Assembly: GCF_051233475.1 (NCBI RefSeq)
Contig: NZ_JBKFGH010000022.1
Span: 1 to 64,000 of the forward strand
Direction: 5' to 3'
Source: Bacillus_BU sp051233475
Lineage (GTDB): Bacteria; Bacillota; Bacilli; Bacillales; Cytobacillaceae
Length of the DNA: 64,000 nt
A model generated the notes under the pieces. That model ran no database searches and was not told where the DNA came from. It saw nothing but the letters and a program-made list of their open reading frames with translations. The position numbers were made by a program, and so were the translations under genes. Of the stretch, positions 1-7,996 are shown piece by piece (positions within the stretch are counted from its first letter, which is position 1; every line of letters begins with the position of its first letter).

Positions 1-127
1 ATGTAGCTCTGATTTGGTTATTTGTTTTTCCATTAAACAGCCTAACCAAGTTAACCTACGAATTTACGATAAGGAGCCAGTTTTGTTCATGATAACTTAT
101 TTTGATAAAATAACCCCTTTTCTAGAC

Positions 128-265
128 TTAAGCGGACACAGAATCCCTTATTTATATAAAAACCACTGAATAATGCCCATTTTTTATCAAATAACGGATC
201 TGTCGTCCGCTTAGCTTATCAAAACAACACTTTTCGAAAAAATAGCGGAACGTATGTCCGCTACC
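128..265. repeat. Cluster of short hairpin repeats (AGCGGA...TCCGCT type)
   Basis: Three related short segments lie downstream of the first gene: AGCGGACACAGAATCCC near 130, an imperfect inverted unit AACGGATCTGTCGTCCGCT near 193-211, and a perfect hairpin at 243-263 with arms TAGCGGA and TCCGCTA around a 7-base loop. They look like copies of a small dispersed intergenic repeat. No ORF runs through them. Positions 1-127 show nothing I can name. Confidence 0.5.
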
Positions 266-357
266 TAATAATTGCAATCAAAATGCAGGAGTACATCATT
301 CATTGTCCTCCTGCAAATTAATGATTATCATGCGCTATTAATCGTTAATTTCAAAGC

Positions 358-1197
358 TTATTGTAGCTGTTCCATTAATTCATTCTTTTCTAGAAAAGAT
401 AAAGTATCTATCTTCCACGGGTCAGTATGAGAAACTCGAATAAGCTCTATATTTCCCCGAAACTTTTTTGCACCTACCCCTTTAATAAACCAATCAACTT
501 GAACTGGAATCGAAAGGTTTAATTCTTGACTTACGTCTTCAATCGGCAGCACTGTCATATGACTTATTCGAACTGCCTCAATGACGCGAAAAAGATCAGT
601 CCAATTTGCTGGTTGCATTGATACAACAGAAACTATCGTTCGATCCTTCTCCTTCAATCCTGCAATATAGGCATTAACCACTTCATATGGATCGGGTCCT
701 GCCAAATGACTTTCAAGCCTTCCTGCAGCTTTAAGGATCATTAATTTATGGGAAAGATCCATATGATTGGTTCGATGCGTAGTACTTCCATAAAAATGGA
801 TACAAAAATGACCGGGAAAATTATTTTTTAATGCTCCGGCCCCATGCGGCATTCCATGCATCGAGCCTGGAATTTTCACTTTACCATTTTGAACTATGAT
901 CGAACGCCGCCTCCAGCTCCATTTACCATTATAAATTTTTTTCATAATTTTTGTGTCATGACTTGTAAGGGGCTGAACATCAGCGTGCCTGCTTCCTGCT
1001 CGTCTTTGAACACGAAATTTCATTCTGGTTTCCGTATCAATTACAGTAAATTTGCTATATTTAGGGAGGATTATATTTACCTTTTCCCAAGATGGCATAT
1101 CCATCGGTTTTGCTGCTTTCCCAGTCTTAGAAAAAAGGCTAAAATCTGTAGAAAGCAAAAAAAGGGTAACCCAAATCGCAATCCATTTTGTAGTCAT
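358..1197 (-). CDS. Secreted protein of unknown function, possible divergent L,D-transpeptidase-like domain
   Basis: 279 aa with an N-terminal signal peptide or anchor (hydrophobic residues 5-22). Residues 50-135 hold a dense set of conserved-looking residues: a VIDTET segment, HAD at 71-73, WSWRRR near 93-98, MHGMPHG at 113-119 and GHFCIHF at 129-135. The layout, an HG segment followed about 17 residues later by an H-x-C motif, recalls the YkuD L,D-transpeptidase active site, and similar segments occur in clostridial and Paenibacillus stalk-domain proteins. That link is inference; the enzymatic role is unproven. The ATG is preceded by GGAG at short spacing. It is a monocistronic gene, with a hairpin terminator upstream separating it from ctpA. 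Confidence 0.7.
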   Translation of the reverse strand: MTTKWIAIWVTLFLLSTDFSLFSKTGKAAKPMDMPSWEKVNIILPKYSKFTVIDTETRMKFRVQRRAGSRHADVQPLTSHDTKIMKKIYNGKWSWRRRSIIVQNGKVKIPGSMHGMPHGAGALKNNFPGHFCIHFYGSTTHRTNHMDLSHKLMILKAAGRLESHLAGPDPYEVVNAYIAGLKEKDRTIVSVVSMQPANWTDLFRVIEAVRISHMTVLPIEDVSQELNLSIPVQVDWFIKGVGAKKFRGNIELIRVSHTDPWKIDTLSFLEKNELMEQLQ

Positions 1198-1287
1198 GTT
1201 TCTCCACTCGGTTTCAGTAATTTTCTTATCAATCGATATTTAAGTTTTTCCTTTCAGAGTGGAAATCATTCAGAAAAGACAGAAAGA

Positions 1288-1313
1288 AAAAACCTCTTCG
1301 AAAAGAGGTTTTT
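1288..1313 (-). terminator. Rho-independent terminator (bidirectional hairpin)
   Basis: Arms AAAAACCTCTT and AAGAGGTTTTT around a 4-base loop, with T-rich flanks on both strands. It would stop transcripts coming from ctpA about 210 bases downstream of its stop codon. Confidence 0.7.
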
Positions 1314-1371
1314 CACATGGTTTATGAAATATAGATTTAAATGCTGTGTATAATTATTACCACATAAGACA

Positions 1372-1525
1372 CGTCCAGCTCCAGCGCCCAGCGCCTAGTG
1401 GACTTCGCCCACCTCCCTACGATAAGTCAACATCGAATCGCTTCCGCTCTTCGTGTTTCCTTTATCTCAGTCGATGAGCTCCAGTCCATACGTCGCTACC
1501 CGGGCGCTTCCGCTTTTGTTCTTAC
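1372..1525. repeat. GC-rich dispersed intergenic repeat abutting ctpA
   Basis: A GC-rich stretch of about 150 bases in AT-rich surroundings, beginning TCCAGCTCCAGCGCC and ending GGGCGCTTCCGCTTTTGTTC, which runs into the ctpA stop codon. The pattern (CTCCAGCGCC ... GCGCTTCCGCTTTTGTTC) matches my recollection of a repeat family scattered at gene ends in Bacillus-type genomes. Family membership is from memory, not from a search. It carries no ORF and several short inverted segments. Confidence 0.5.
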
Positions 1526-3036
1526 ATTTTAGTTTTTAATACTTCTATTGCTTTTAAGATTTGCGTATCATTTTTTTCAATATGATCTCTTAAGCGCTCC
1601 ATTAGCATCATCGTTGTTTTCCCGGAAAGAATTCCATTCGCTTCGATTTTTTCTGCGTTTTGGAAAGCAATGATTGCCTTTTCCGTGTTTTGATCGAAGA
1701 AACCATCTTCTCGGCCTGGATCATAACCAAGTGCTTTTAACATCTGTTGGGCCGATTTAACTTCGTTTGATGAAGATGAAACTTTATATTCTTTATCAGG
1801 ATTGATCATCTGTAATGAAGCGTAGTCTGGTAATGCGACCTCATAGTCTGGTTTAACACCTTTTTTGTGAATCCAGTTTCCTTTTGGCGTCAACCATTTT
1901 TCTGTCGTAAATTTAATATTGGAACCATCCGGGAAGTCCTGCGCTCTTTGAACCGTTCCTTTTCCGAATGACTTTTCACCGACAAGCGGTACTCCTGCAG
2001 ATTCACTTGCAGCTGCTGCAAAAATCTCTGAGGCACTCGCACTGCCTTTATCTATCACGACAACAAGAGGAATGGATGAATTTCCTTTATTATTTGATTT
2101 GTATTCTTTAATTGTCCCATCACGGTCTTCTACTTTGAAAATAACCTTTCCATTCGGGACAAAAAGACTTGAAATATTAATCGCCTGATCCAATAAACCA
2201 CCTGGATTTTGTCTTAAATCAAGGATCAGACCTTTCATTCCTTGGCCTTCCAAATCATTTAACACATCCACAAGTTCTTGTGTAGTGTTTTGCGAGAAAG
2301 AAGTAATTTGAATTTGTGCAATGCCTTCCTCAAGCATTTTTCCGTGCACTGTTTCAATTGGAATCGTATCGCGGACAATGGACACGGTCATTGGTTCTTC
2401 CATTCCTGCACGCATAATGGCTAACTCAACCGTTGTTCCTTTCTTACCGCGAATAAGTGTAACTGCTTCGGTTGAACTCATTCCTTGTAAGCTTTTTCCG
2501 TCAACAGTAATGACTTTATCATTTGGCTTTAATCCTGCCCTTTCAGCAGGTGAACCCTTTAATGGTGTCACAATGACAATATGGCCTTCTTGCTCTTGAA
2601 TTTCCGCCCCGATTCCTTCAAACGAGGAGGAAATACTTTGGTGGAAGCTATTTGCTTCTTCTTCGTTCATATAGTCAGAGTACGGATCATCTAAGGAAGC
2701 AATCATTCCATCAATGGCTCCGTTAATTAACTTTGTATCTTTAATATCTTGAAAATAATCTTGTTTGATCGTATCAAAGACAGAATAAAGTTTATCAAAT
2801 TCCTGTCTTTCAGTTCCAACGGTAACAACTTTTTCCTCACCAAAAGCCAAAGCAAAAGTTGTGATTCCTGCTGTTAAAAACACAAGGAGTAATAACAACA
2901 TCGCAAAATGGAATTTTTTCATTCGAATAAAACCAGCAGTATCATTTTTTTGTTGTTCTTGAAGTTCTGGTTGTGCTGGTTGTTCTGGATGTTCTTGTTC
3001 TAAATTTTCTTGTTCCAAACCTTTCACCACTTTCAT
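1522..3036 (-). CDS. ctpA: Carboxy-terminal processing protease CtpA (S41 family)
   Basis: 504-aa membrane-anchored serine protease that trims C-termini of exported proteins. An acidic/Gln-rich cytoplasmic tail (1-35) precedes one membrane helix (about 43-65). A PDZ domain follows (about 135-220, with SFEGIGAE and GSPAERAGLKPND), then the S41 catalytic domain with the Ser-containing GSASASE segment (331-337) and Lys359 in SFGKGTVQ, and a C-terminal peptidoglycan-binding domain (about 420-485). The tail ending KAIEVLKTKM resembles B. subtilis CtpA more than CtpB. The next genes, yodJ and deoD, keep the B. subtilis order. The N-terminal tail is longer than usual and the SD at this ATG is weak, so the start is uncertain. 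Confidence 0.93.
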   Translation of the reverse strand: MKVVKGLEQENLEQEHPEQPAQPELQEQQKNDTAGFIRMKKFHFAMLLLLLVFLTAGITTFALAFGEEKVVTVGTERQEFDKLYSVFDTIKQDYFQDIKDTKLINGAIDGMIASLDDPYSDYMNEEEANSFHQSISSSFEGIGAEIQEQEGHIVIVTPLKGSPAERAGLKPNDKVITVDGKSLQGMSSTEAVTLIRGKKGTTVELAIMRAGMEEPMTVSIVRDTIPIETVHGKMLEEGIAQIQITSFSQNTTQELVDVLNDLEGQGMKGLILDLRQNPGGLLDQAINISSLFVPNGKVIFKVEDRDGTIKEYKSNNKGNSSIPLVVVIDKGSASASEIFAAAASESAGVPLVGEKSFGKGTVQRAQDFPDGSNIKFTTEKWLTPKGNWIHKKGVKPDYEVALPDYASLQMINPDKEYKVSSSSNEVKSAQQMLKALGYDPGREDGFFDQNTEKAIIAFQNAEKIEANGILSGKTTMMLMERLRDHIEKNDTQILKAIEVLKTKM

Positions 3037-3178
3037 TATCCCGTTGAAGAACTGGATAGAGATTTTCCTGATGTTTAGAATAACATTTTTTTCAACATTT
3101 TAACAAAGAAATTCTATTAATTCCCACACCTTGATATTGTAATTGTCGTTTTTTTTTCACCATTATAATGAAAATTTG

Positions 3179-4030
3179 TTAGATTTTTTTTACAACTTCA
3201 AAATACTCTTCCAAAGTCATGTTTTTTTTAAATATTAGCTTGGCCGCTTTTTCTCCAACATAACGGAAATGCCAAGGCTCATATTGGTAACCTGTAATAG
3301 CTTCCTTCCCTTTTGGATACCTGAGAATAAACCCAAAGCGATGGGCATTGGCAGCTAACCATTTCCCCTCTTCCGTAGACTCAAATTGTTCGGAAAGATT
3401 AAGGTTTGCACTTTCACTTGAGATGTCCATTGCAAGACCCGTTTGGTGTTCGCTATTCCCAGGAACTGCCACTGCTTGGACTGCCAAATCCCTGCCAACA
3501 CGACTTACTTCTGCATCAAATAATGCAACTTGACGTTCAAAGGAACGATACCCGGAAACTGCCTGCAAGGTTAAGCCTGAACTCTGTGCATCAAGAAACA
3601 TTTTCTCAAGTGCCTGTGCAGCTTCCTTGCGCATATAGCTCTTTTCAATATCTTGATTTCCAAAGGAAAACATTACATTTGGTCTTACCAAATCGTTAGG
3701 AAGGTACCCGTCTGGTAAGGCATATTGCTTGTTAACTAATGCTAAGACATTCAATGGATTTTTAATGATATTTTTTCCGTTGACTTGTTCGATTTGATTA
3801 AAATATCCTGCTTCAAGTGACATTTCGTTATTTAATGTCGGATCCTTTTCATTTGACGATGGATTGTCAGTGTTTTTAGGTTGAGATTTCTTTTCCGTTT
3901 CCTTTATCTGTTCGGACCCGTTTTGATCGTTGTCATTAATAAAAGGTACCTTTTTAACGTACGAATTAAACTGACTGCACCCGGATAAAAGGATTAAGCT
4001 TAATCCAAGCTGTAAATACAATCTTTTCAT
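3179..4030 (-). CDS. yodJ: D-alanyl-D-alanine carboxypeptidase lipoprotein (VanY/M15B), YodJ
   Basis: 283-aa zinc carboxypeptidase that removes terminal D-Ala from peptidoglycan stem peptides on the outer face of the membrane. It has a lipoprotein signal with lipobox LLSGC near residue 18, a low-complexity Lys/Asp/Glu/Asn linker (about 30-70), then the M15B domain with SGYRSFERQ, the zinc motif SEHQTGLAMD and the catalytic EPWHFRYVG. The ATG at 4030 is chosen because AGGTGG lies 5 bases upstream; the in-frame GTG at 4039 overlaps that SD. It sits between ctpA and deoD as in B. subtilis. Confidence 0.93.
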   Translation of the reverse strand: MKRLYLQLGLSLILLSGCSQFNSYVKKVPFINDNDQNGSEQIKETEKKSQPKNTDNPSSNEKDPTLNNEMSLEAGYFNQIEQVNGKNIIKNPLNVLALVNKQYALPDGYLPNDLVRPNVMFSFGNQDIEKSYMRKEAAQALEKMFLDAQSSGLTLQAVSGYRSFERQVALFDAEVSRVGRDLAVQAVAVPGNSEHQTGLAMDISSESANLNLSEQFESTEEGKWLAANAHRFGFILRYPKGKEAITGYQYEPWHFRYVGEKAAKLIFKKNMTLEEYFEVVKKI

Positions 4031-4138
4031 TATGTCCACCTATCCTTATTTGTTACAATACATCATATTTTACCACGAAACGAGTTAATGTAACGAAAAA
4101 ACCACAAAATACTACAAAACACAAAGGGTTTTCCTTAG

Positions 4139-4169
4139 AAAAAAGGCACCTGAAAAATTCAGGTGCCTT
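4139..4169 (-). terminator. deoD terminator
   Basis: Perfect 12-bp stem AAGGCACCTGAA/TTCAGGTGCCTT with a three-base loop, followed on the minus strand by a run of six T, 11 bases past the deoD stop. Confidence 0.85.
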
Positions 4170-4179
4170 GAATATACTA

Positions 4180-4902
4180 CTATTTTTCATTTATCGCTGC
4201 TTCAAGCGCCACTTCGATCATTTCGTTAAAAGTTGTTTGTCTTTCTTCTGCAGAGGTTTCTTCCCCTGTAAGAATATGGTCACTTACAGTTAATACAGAT
4301 AAAGCCTTGCGGCCAAATTTTGCGGCTAAAGTATAAAGGGCTGCGGATTCCATTTCGATCGCTAAAATTTGGTACTTGGCCCATTTTTCATGCTCGGCAT
4401 TATCATTGTAGAAAAGGTCTGCTGTAAACACGTTTCCAACCTTCAAATTCAGTCCCTTTTCAACACCTGCATCATAGGCTTTTTTTAGCAGGTCAAAGTC
4501 TGCTGTTGGAGCATAATCGACTCCTCCAAAAGTAATTCGGTTCATTTGTGAATCCGTTGACGCACTCATCGCAAGGATAACATCGCGAACCTTAACATCC
4601 TTTTGGATCGCTCCACATGTACCAACGCGAATTAACTTTTGAACATTATAGCTCTGCATTAATTCTGTTATATATATGGAGATTGAAGGGACTCCCATCC
4701 CAGTCCCCTGGACCGATACTGGTTTCCCCTTATATGTACCTGTATATCCAAACATATTACGGACTTCATTATAACATTTGGCATTTTCTAAAAAAGTTTC
4801 AGCAATATATTTTGCTCGAAGTGGGTCACCTGGTAATAAAACCGTTTCGGCAATTTCGTTTTCTTTTGCAGCAATATGGATACTCAAAATTTTTTCCTCC
4901 AT
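4180..4902 (-). CDS. deoD: Purine nucleoside phosphorylase DeoD
   Basis: 240 aa, the usual length of hexameric trimeric-fold PNP. It cleaves purine (deoxy)nucleosides with phosphate to free base and (deoxy)ribose-1-phosphate in cytosolic purine salvage. Family segments visible are LLPGDPLRAKYIAE (phosphate site), GTGMGVPSISIYITEL, the IEMESAALY nucleoside-contact segment and the late SDHILTGEE containing the catalytic Asp. It is single-gene: its own terminator follows and a divergent small gene lies upstream. Confidence 0.97.
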   Translation of the reverse strand: MEEKILSIHIAAKENEIAETVLLPGDPLRAKYIAETFLENAKCYNEVRNMFGYTGTYKGKPVSVQGTGMGVPSISIYITELMQSYNVQKLIRVGTCGAIQKDVKVRDVILAMSASTDSQMNRITFGGVDYAPTADFDLLKKAYDAGVEKGLNLKVGNVFTADLFYNDNAEHEKWAKYQILAIEMESAALYTLAAKFGRKALSVLTVSDHILTGEETSAEERQTTFNEMIEVALEAAINEK

Positions 4903-5101
4903 TCTTCAAAAGACTAATGTTTTCGTTAACATTCAAACTATACCATATTAAGTCTGTGCTGAAAAACTCTCAGAATGATTCATGATTAAAATGAAATTGG
5001 AGAAGCTAAGACTAGCTTTCCATAAGTGGCATTTATCATGCAGAATGTTGGATATAAATGGATAGAGATATTTAAATAATAGGTTATAGGAGGAATAAAA
5101 A

Positions 5102-5233
5102 GTGGGCAAAAAACATCGTAATCGAATTAATTCTCCAAAGAAAAATAATCATATTCCACCGGAAGCAATCATTGCTGAACAAGAAGCACACGCAAAAGAG
5201 TACAGTGCCGGAAACAGAAAAAATAAACAATAG
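5102..5233 (+). CDS. Small basic conserved Bacillus-type protein
   Basis: 43-aa very polar, Lys/Asn-rich protein (GKKHRNRIN start, IPPEAIIAEQEAHAKEY middle, GNRKNKQ end) initiated at GTG. A textbook AGGAGG lies 8 bases upstream, which is the main support for a real gene. There are no membrane segment and no Cys. Composition and size resemble the small acid-soluble or spore-associated peptides of Bacilli, but I do not recognise the family. It shares a bidirectional terminator with convergent yodL. Confidence 0.7.
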   Translation: MGKKHRNRINSPKKNNHIPPEAIIAEQEAHAKEYSAGNRKNKQ

Positions 5234-5270
5234 GCACCTGATTAATTGCCTTAGTAACATAGCAAAAAAG

Positions 5271-5304
5271 AAGAAGAGGAAAGCCCTTTTGCTTTCCTCT
5301 TCTT
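5271..5304. terminator. Bidirectional terminator between convergent genes
   Basis: Perfect 14-bp stem AAGAAGAGGAAAGC/GCTTTCCTCTTCTT with a six-base loop. It overlaps the last codon of yodL and serves the small plus-strand gene as well. Confidence 0.85.
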
Positions 5305-5611
5305 ATCTTAAACGTATCCGATTAATTTTCATCCAGCCGCCTGGCTGTAATTGATAAAAGGCTTGCGCGCCCTTCCCTTCATCAATTGAAATAATATCGC
5401 CTGTTCCAACGTATCTTCCGCTGTAATCATTTGGGATTAGGTCATTCACATTAAATGTTTTAAATATACTGTCTAGGCATTCCTTATGATTATTCTCTTC
5501 AACTAAAATTCGATAAACTTCTTCGTAACCTTTTTTCTGTCTGAATACTGGAGTTTGATAAAGGGTTACATCAAATTTTTTCTTACGCTTCCCTACTAAT
5601 TCCATTATCAT
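5303..5611 (-). CDS. yodL: YodL family protein
   Basis: 102 aa. The core FNVNDLIPNDYSGRYVGTGDIISIDEG, followed by a GGW segment (QPGGWMKI), fits the YodL-like family, whose B. subtilis member lies next to deoD and has been linked to MreB and cell shape. The function here is by synteny and family only. The ATG has AGGGGGAG upstream. The short distance to deoD and the same strand match the B. subtilis neighbourhood. Confidence 0.8.
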   Translation of the reverse strand: MIMELVGKRKKKFDVTLYQTPVFRQKKGYEEVYRILVEENNHKECLDSIFKTFNVNDLIPNDYSGRYVGTGDIISIDEGKGAQAFYQLQPGGWMKINRIRLR

Positions 5612-5783
5612 GTTCGACTCCCCCTAATTGTAGTTTTTTCCAATAACCGACATTCACTTAAATTATTTCAAAATTCTAATAAATTTATTTTACTACTAAT
5701 TAAACATCAGGTTTGTCGAATCCTTCATCAGATTTCCTGTTTTTTTGTCGCTTACATAGAACTTTTGTTTTTTTACAAAAAAA

Positions 5784-5806
5784 AGGAGTGGAAAAACTCC
5801 ACTCCT
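5784..5806 (-). terminator. spo0M terminator
   Basis: Stem AGGAGTGGA/TCCACTCCT with a five-base loop, followed on the minus strand by eight T residues, ten bases past the spo0M stop. Confidence 0.85.
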
Positions 5807-5815
5807 GACACATTT

Positions 5816-6586
5816 TTATGAATATCTTTGTATTGTTTCCGCTAATTTTTCGCGGAGTAAAGGTAAATCAGCTGTCGTTACGGTAAAATGAATGTGACTT
5901 TCATCCATTTCCAGCGCTTCTGCTAAAAATCCTCCTAGCCCACGCGCCTTGCGATCCACTTGAAGATAAACATCCGTTTCTGAGCTCGAACGTGGAAAGA
6001 ACACGACCTCCAGCTCATCTAACTTCCCTCTAAATGGCGATGTAATCGGAACAAATTCAAATTCTTGAACAAACGGAAGTCTTTTCCGCAGGCGATACGG
6101 AGCTTCCTCACACTCGGCCTCACGAAGACGGAACCCTAAATCATTCACAGCATTAATGACCCCTTCCATTAATGGAGTAGGGATGACTTTTATATAGTCT
6201 TTATCTGTTGGGTCTACAGCATTCTTAATGTCTAACCCAGTCGCTACCCAAATTTTCGTTCTTCCCAGTGAAATGGGTGTATCAATTGGAATAGTAAAAG
6301 AGAATGGAATTTGTTTTGTCTCTTGAGGTTTAATTACTAATGGCTCATTTAACCGAACCTGATCAATCGTCGCATTGACGGAGTATTTCTTTTCATCCGA
6401 TTCCTTTAAATAACTAGTATTTAAAGTCAAGTAAATCTCATCAATTTGTTGCTCAATATTCCCGCCACGGATTTCAACAATCCCTTTAATCTCTTCGCCT
6501 GGCACCAATGTGTCACTTGCCAATTTTGTATCCACAGTTGCTGAGCCAATTCCAATACTTGCAAAAACCTTATTAAAAAAAGACAT
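5816..6586 (-). CDS. spo0M: Sporulation-control protein Spo0M
   Basis: 256 aa, same size as B. subtilis Spo0M, an arrestin-like beta-sandwich protein that influences sporulation onset and division. It starts MSFFNKVFASIGIGSATVDT, the typical N-terminus, followed by alternating beta-strand segments (VDTKLASDTLVPGEEIKG; PLVIKPQETKQIPFSFTIP). It begins 6 bases after the kinase stop, with GAGG upstream of its ATG, so the two are translated from one message. This pairing suggests that the kinase or its signal acts together with Spo0M (inference). Confidence 0.93.
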   Translation of the reverse strand: MSFFNKVFASIGIGSATVDTKLASDTLVPGEEIKGIVEIRGGNIEQQIDEIYLTLNTSYLKESDEKKYSVNATIDQVRLNEPLVIKPQETKQIPFSFTIPIDTPISLGRTKIWVATGLDIKNAVDPTDKDYIKVIPTPLMEGVINAVNDLGFRLREAECEEAPYRLRKRLPFVQEFEFVPITSPFRGKLDELEVVFFPRSSSETDVYLQVDRKARGLGGFLAEALEMDESHIHFTVTTADLPLLREKLAETIQRYS

Positions 6587-6592
6587 TCTACC

Positions 6593-7399
6593 TCATCCTT
6601 CCTCACTGGAAATTATTTTTTGAATATCTAGTTTCAGTTCATCACATACTTCATATGGAGGGTCGATTTGCAGCAGTTTCCGAAGGACCCGTTTTCCTTG
6701 CCCTGATATCGATAATTCTTCTTCCCAACTTCTTTCTTTCCCATCTTCAGATGGAGAAAAATTGGAGTATAGTAAAAATAATAAAAAATGCCCAAGACCA
6801 TAAAAATCACTTTTTACGTCAATTTGTTTTCGGGGATGGCTGATTTTTGTGTATTTTATCGATTCTTTCTCCGAGACTCGTCTTGCTAAGCCTAAATCGA
6901 TTACTTTTATTGTCTTGCCGTCCCACATAATATTTGGAATTCGTATATCACGATGAACAATATTGGCTTGTTGCAAGCTGTCGATAATCTCAAGCAGCTC
7001 GTACCCCAATGTAAAGGCTTCACGCTCTCCGAATTGTTTGTCATCGTTAAAGATAAGCTGTTCAAAGGTTTTTCCATCAATATATTCCATCGTAAAAAAG
7101 GGGATTTTACCAACATACCCACTTTCCAAGTATGCCGGGAAGCTGGGATGATGAATTTCCTTTAACATGTTGATTTCCTTCTGAAACCCGATTCGGCCGC
7201 TATTTGTAATTCGTTTATGCCATCTTAGTGCCTTTAGAACAACCTGACTTTGGGTATTGGAGTCGAGGACTAAATAGCTGTGCCCATAACTTCCACTACC
7301 CAGGTGCCGAATAATCTCATAACGATTTACTATCTTTTCACCACTATGTAATGGTTTTTCTACTATATTCGAGATCATGAGCACGATTGGTTTCAGCAT
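6593..7399 (-). CDS. Small cytosolic Ser/Thr protein kinase (YbdM/YrzF-like)
   Basis: 268-aa Hanks-type kinase without membrane segment or sensor domain. It shows the glycine-rich loop GSGSYG (34-39), Lys56 for ATP, HRD at 149-151 with Asn156, and DLG (168-170) in place of DFG. The catalytic loop reads HRDIRIPN, so Arg replaces the usual Lys. The C-lobe is short and lacks a clear activation-loop Thr cluster. First in a two-gene operon with spo0M; a His/Ser/Lys-rich small gene lies 30 bases upstream and may be co-transcribed, making it a candidate substrate (inference). Confidence 0.85.
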   Translation of the reverse strand: MLKPIVLMISNIVEKPLHSGEKIVNRYEIIRHLGSGSYGHSYLVLDSNTQSQVVLKALRWHKRITNSGRIGFQKEINMLKEIHHPSFPAYLESGYVGKIPFFTMEYIDGKTFEQLIFNDDKQFGEREAFTLGYELLEIIDSLQQANIVHRDIRIPNIMWDGKTIKVIDLGLARRVSEKESIKYTKISHPRKQIDVKSDFYGLGHFLLFLLYSNFSPSEDGKERSWEEELSISGQGKRVLRKLLQIDPPYEVCDELKLDIQKIISSEEG

Positions 7400-7429
7400 G
7401 TTACTCCGTCCATTTCAACAAGCGGTATT

Positions 7430-7606
7430 TTAGCTGCTAAAAAAACTACTAAACACGGAATGGCTCCGATGTTTTTTCTTATAGTGACGATGTCCGTAAT
7501 GAGAATGACTGCTATGCTTATACCCCTTTTTCCATGCATCACTTGAATAATGATGTTTCTTACCAACAGCTTCTTTAAAAATGGCTTTCAAAAGCTTCTT
7601 AAGCAT
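7430..7606 (-). CDS. 58-aa His/Lys/Ser-rich basic protein
   Basis: Found by reading the gap between the kinase and yozD. A perfect AGGAGG lies 8 bases before the ATG. The protein starts MLKKLLKAIFKEAVGKK (amphipathic), then becomes a His/Lys/Ser/Tyr-rich tail (KKHHYSSDAWKKGYKH, then SSHSHYGHRHYKKKHRSHS) ending VFSSFFSS. It contains no Cys. Composition recalls phosphorylated basic coat proteins such as CotG, and the gene sits immediately upstream of a Ser/Thr kinase, so a kinase substrate or metal-binding coat protein is conceivable. I do not recognise the family. Confidence 0.65.
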   Translation of the reverse strand: MLKKLLKAIFKEAVGKKHHYSSDAWKKGYKHSSHSHYGHRHYKKKHRSHSVFSSFFSS

Positions 7607-7703
7607 TTTTAAAACCTCCTTATTTTCTTTCCTTAATTATACGATATCGAAATCAAAAGGTTTCGTCCATTCAATGCTTATTTATTTTTTTCATAAACTC
7701 CCA

Positions 7704-7731
7704 CAAAAAATGACGAGTCTCAACCCGTCAT
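7704..7731 (-). terminator. yozD terminator
   Basis: Minus-strand stem ATGACGGGT/ACTCGTCAT (one G-T wobble) with loop TGAG and a following T-run, 14 bases past the yozD stop. Confidence 0.65.
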
Positions 7732-7744
7732 CTTTATATCTATA

Positions 7745-7918
7745 TTAATCTTCAGAAACTTCCTCATCGATAATACACTTTTCTACTAAGTACTCGAAGG
7801 TTATATCCGCTAGCTCCTCCAGCTCATCCTCTGCGGGAACGTATCCCCGTTTTAACAACTCCTGAAAGAAAAATTCTGCAATTTCTTCCGTATCAATGAA
7901 TACTTCAATTTCTCTCAC
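7745..7918 (-). CDS. yozD: YozD family small acidic protein
   Basis: 57 aa from a GTG start preceded by AAAGGGGGC at good spacing; the longer in-frame extension to 7990 lacks an SD. The sequence MREIEVFIDTEEIAEFFFQE ... ADITFEYLVEKCIIDEE is a small acidic helical protein that matches my recollection of B. subtilis YozD, which also lies beside yodN. No biochemical function is known to me. Confidence 0.8.
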   Translation of the reverse strand: MREIEVFIDTEEIAEFFFQELLKRGYVPAEDELEELADITFEYLVEKCIIDEEVSED

Positions 7919-7996
7919 AGTATCGCCCCCTTTATAGGAATGTATGAGCGACTTTCTTTTTTCATACCCTGTAAAATAAATAAAGTCCAAATAAAT

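Noticed and set aside
844..1353. Plus-strand frame over the first gene
   Set aside because: Antisense to the secreted protein gene, basic low-quality composition, crosses a terminator.
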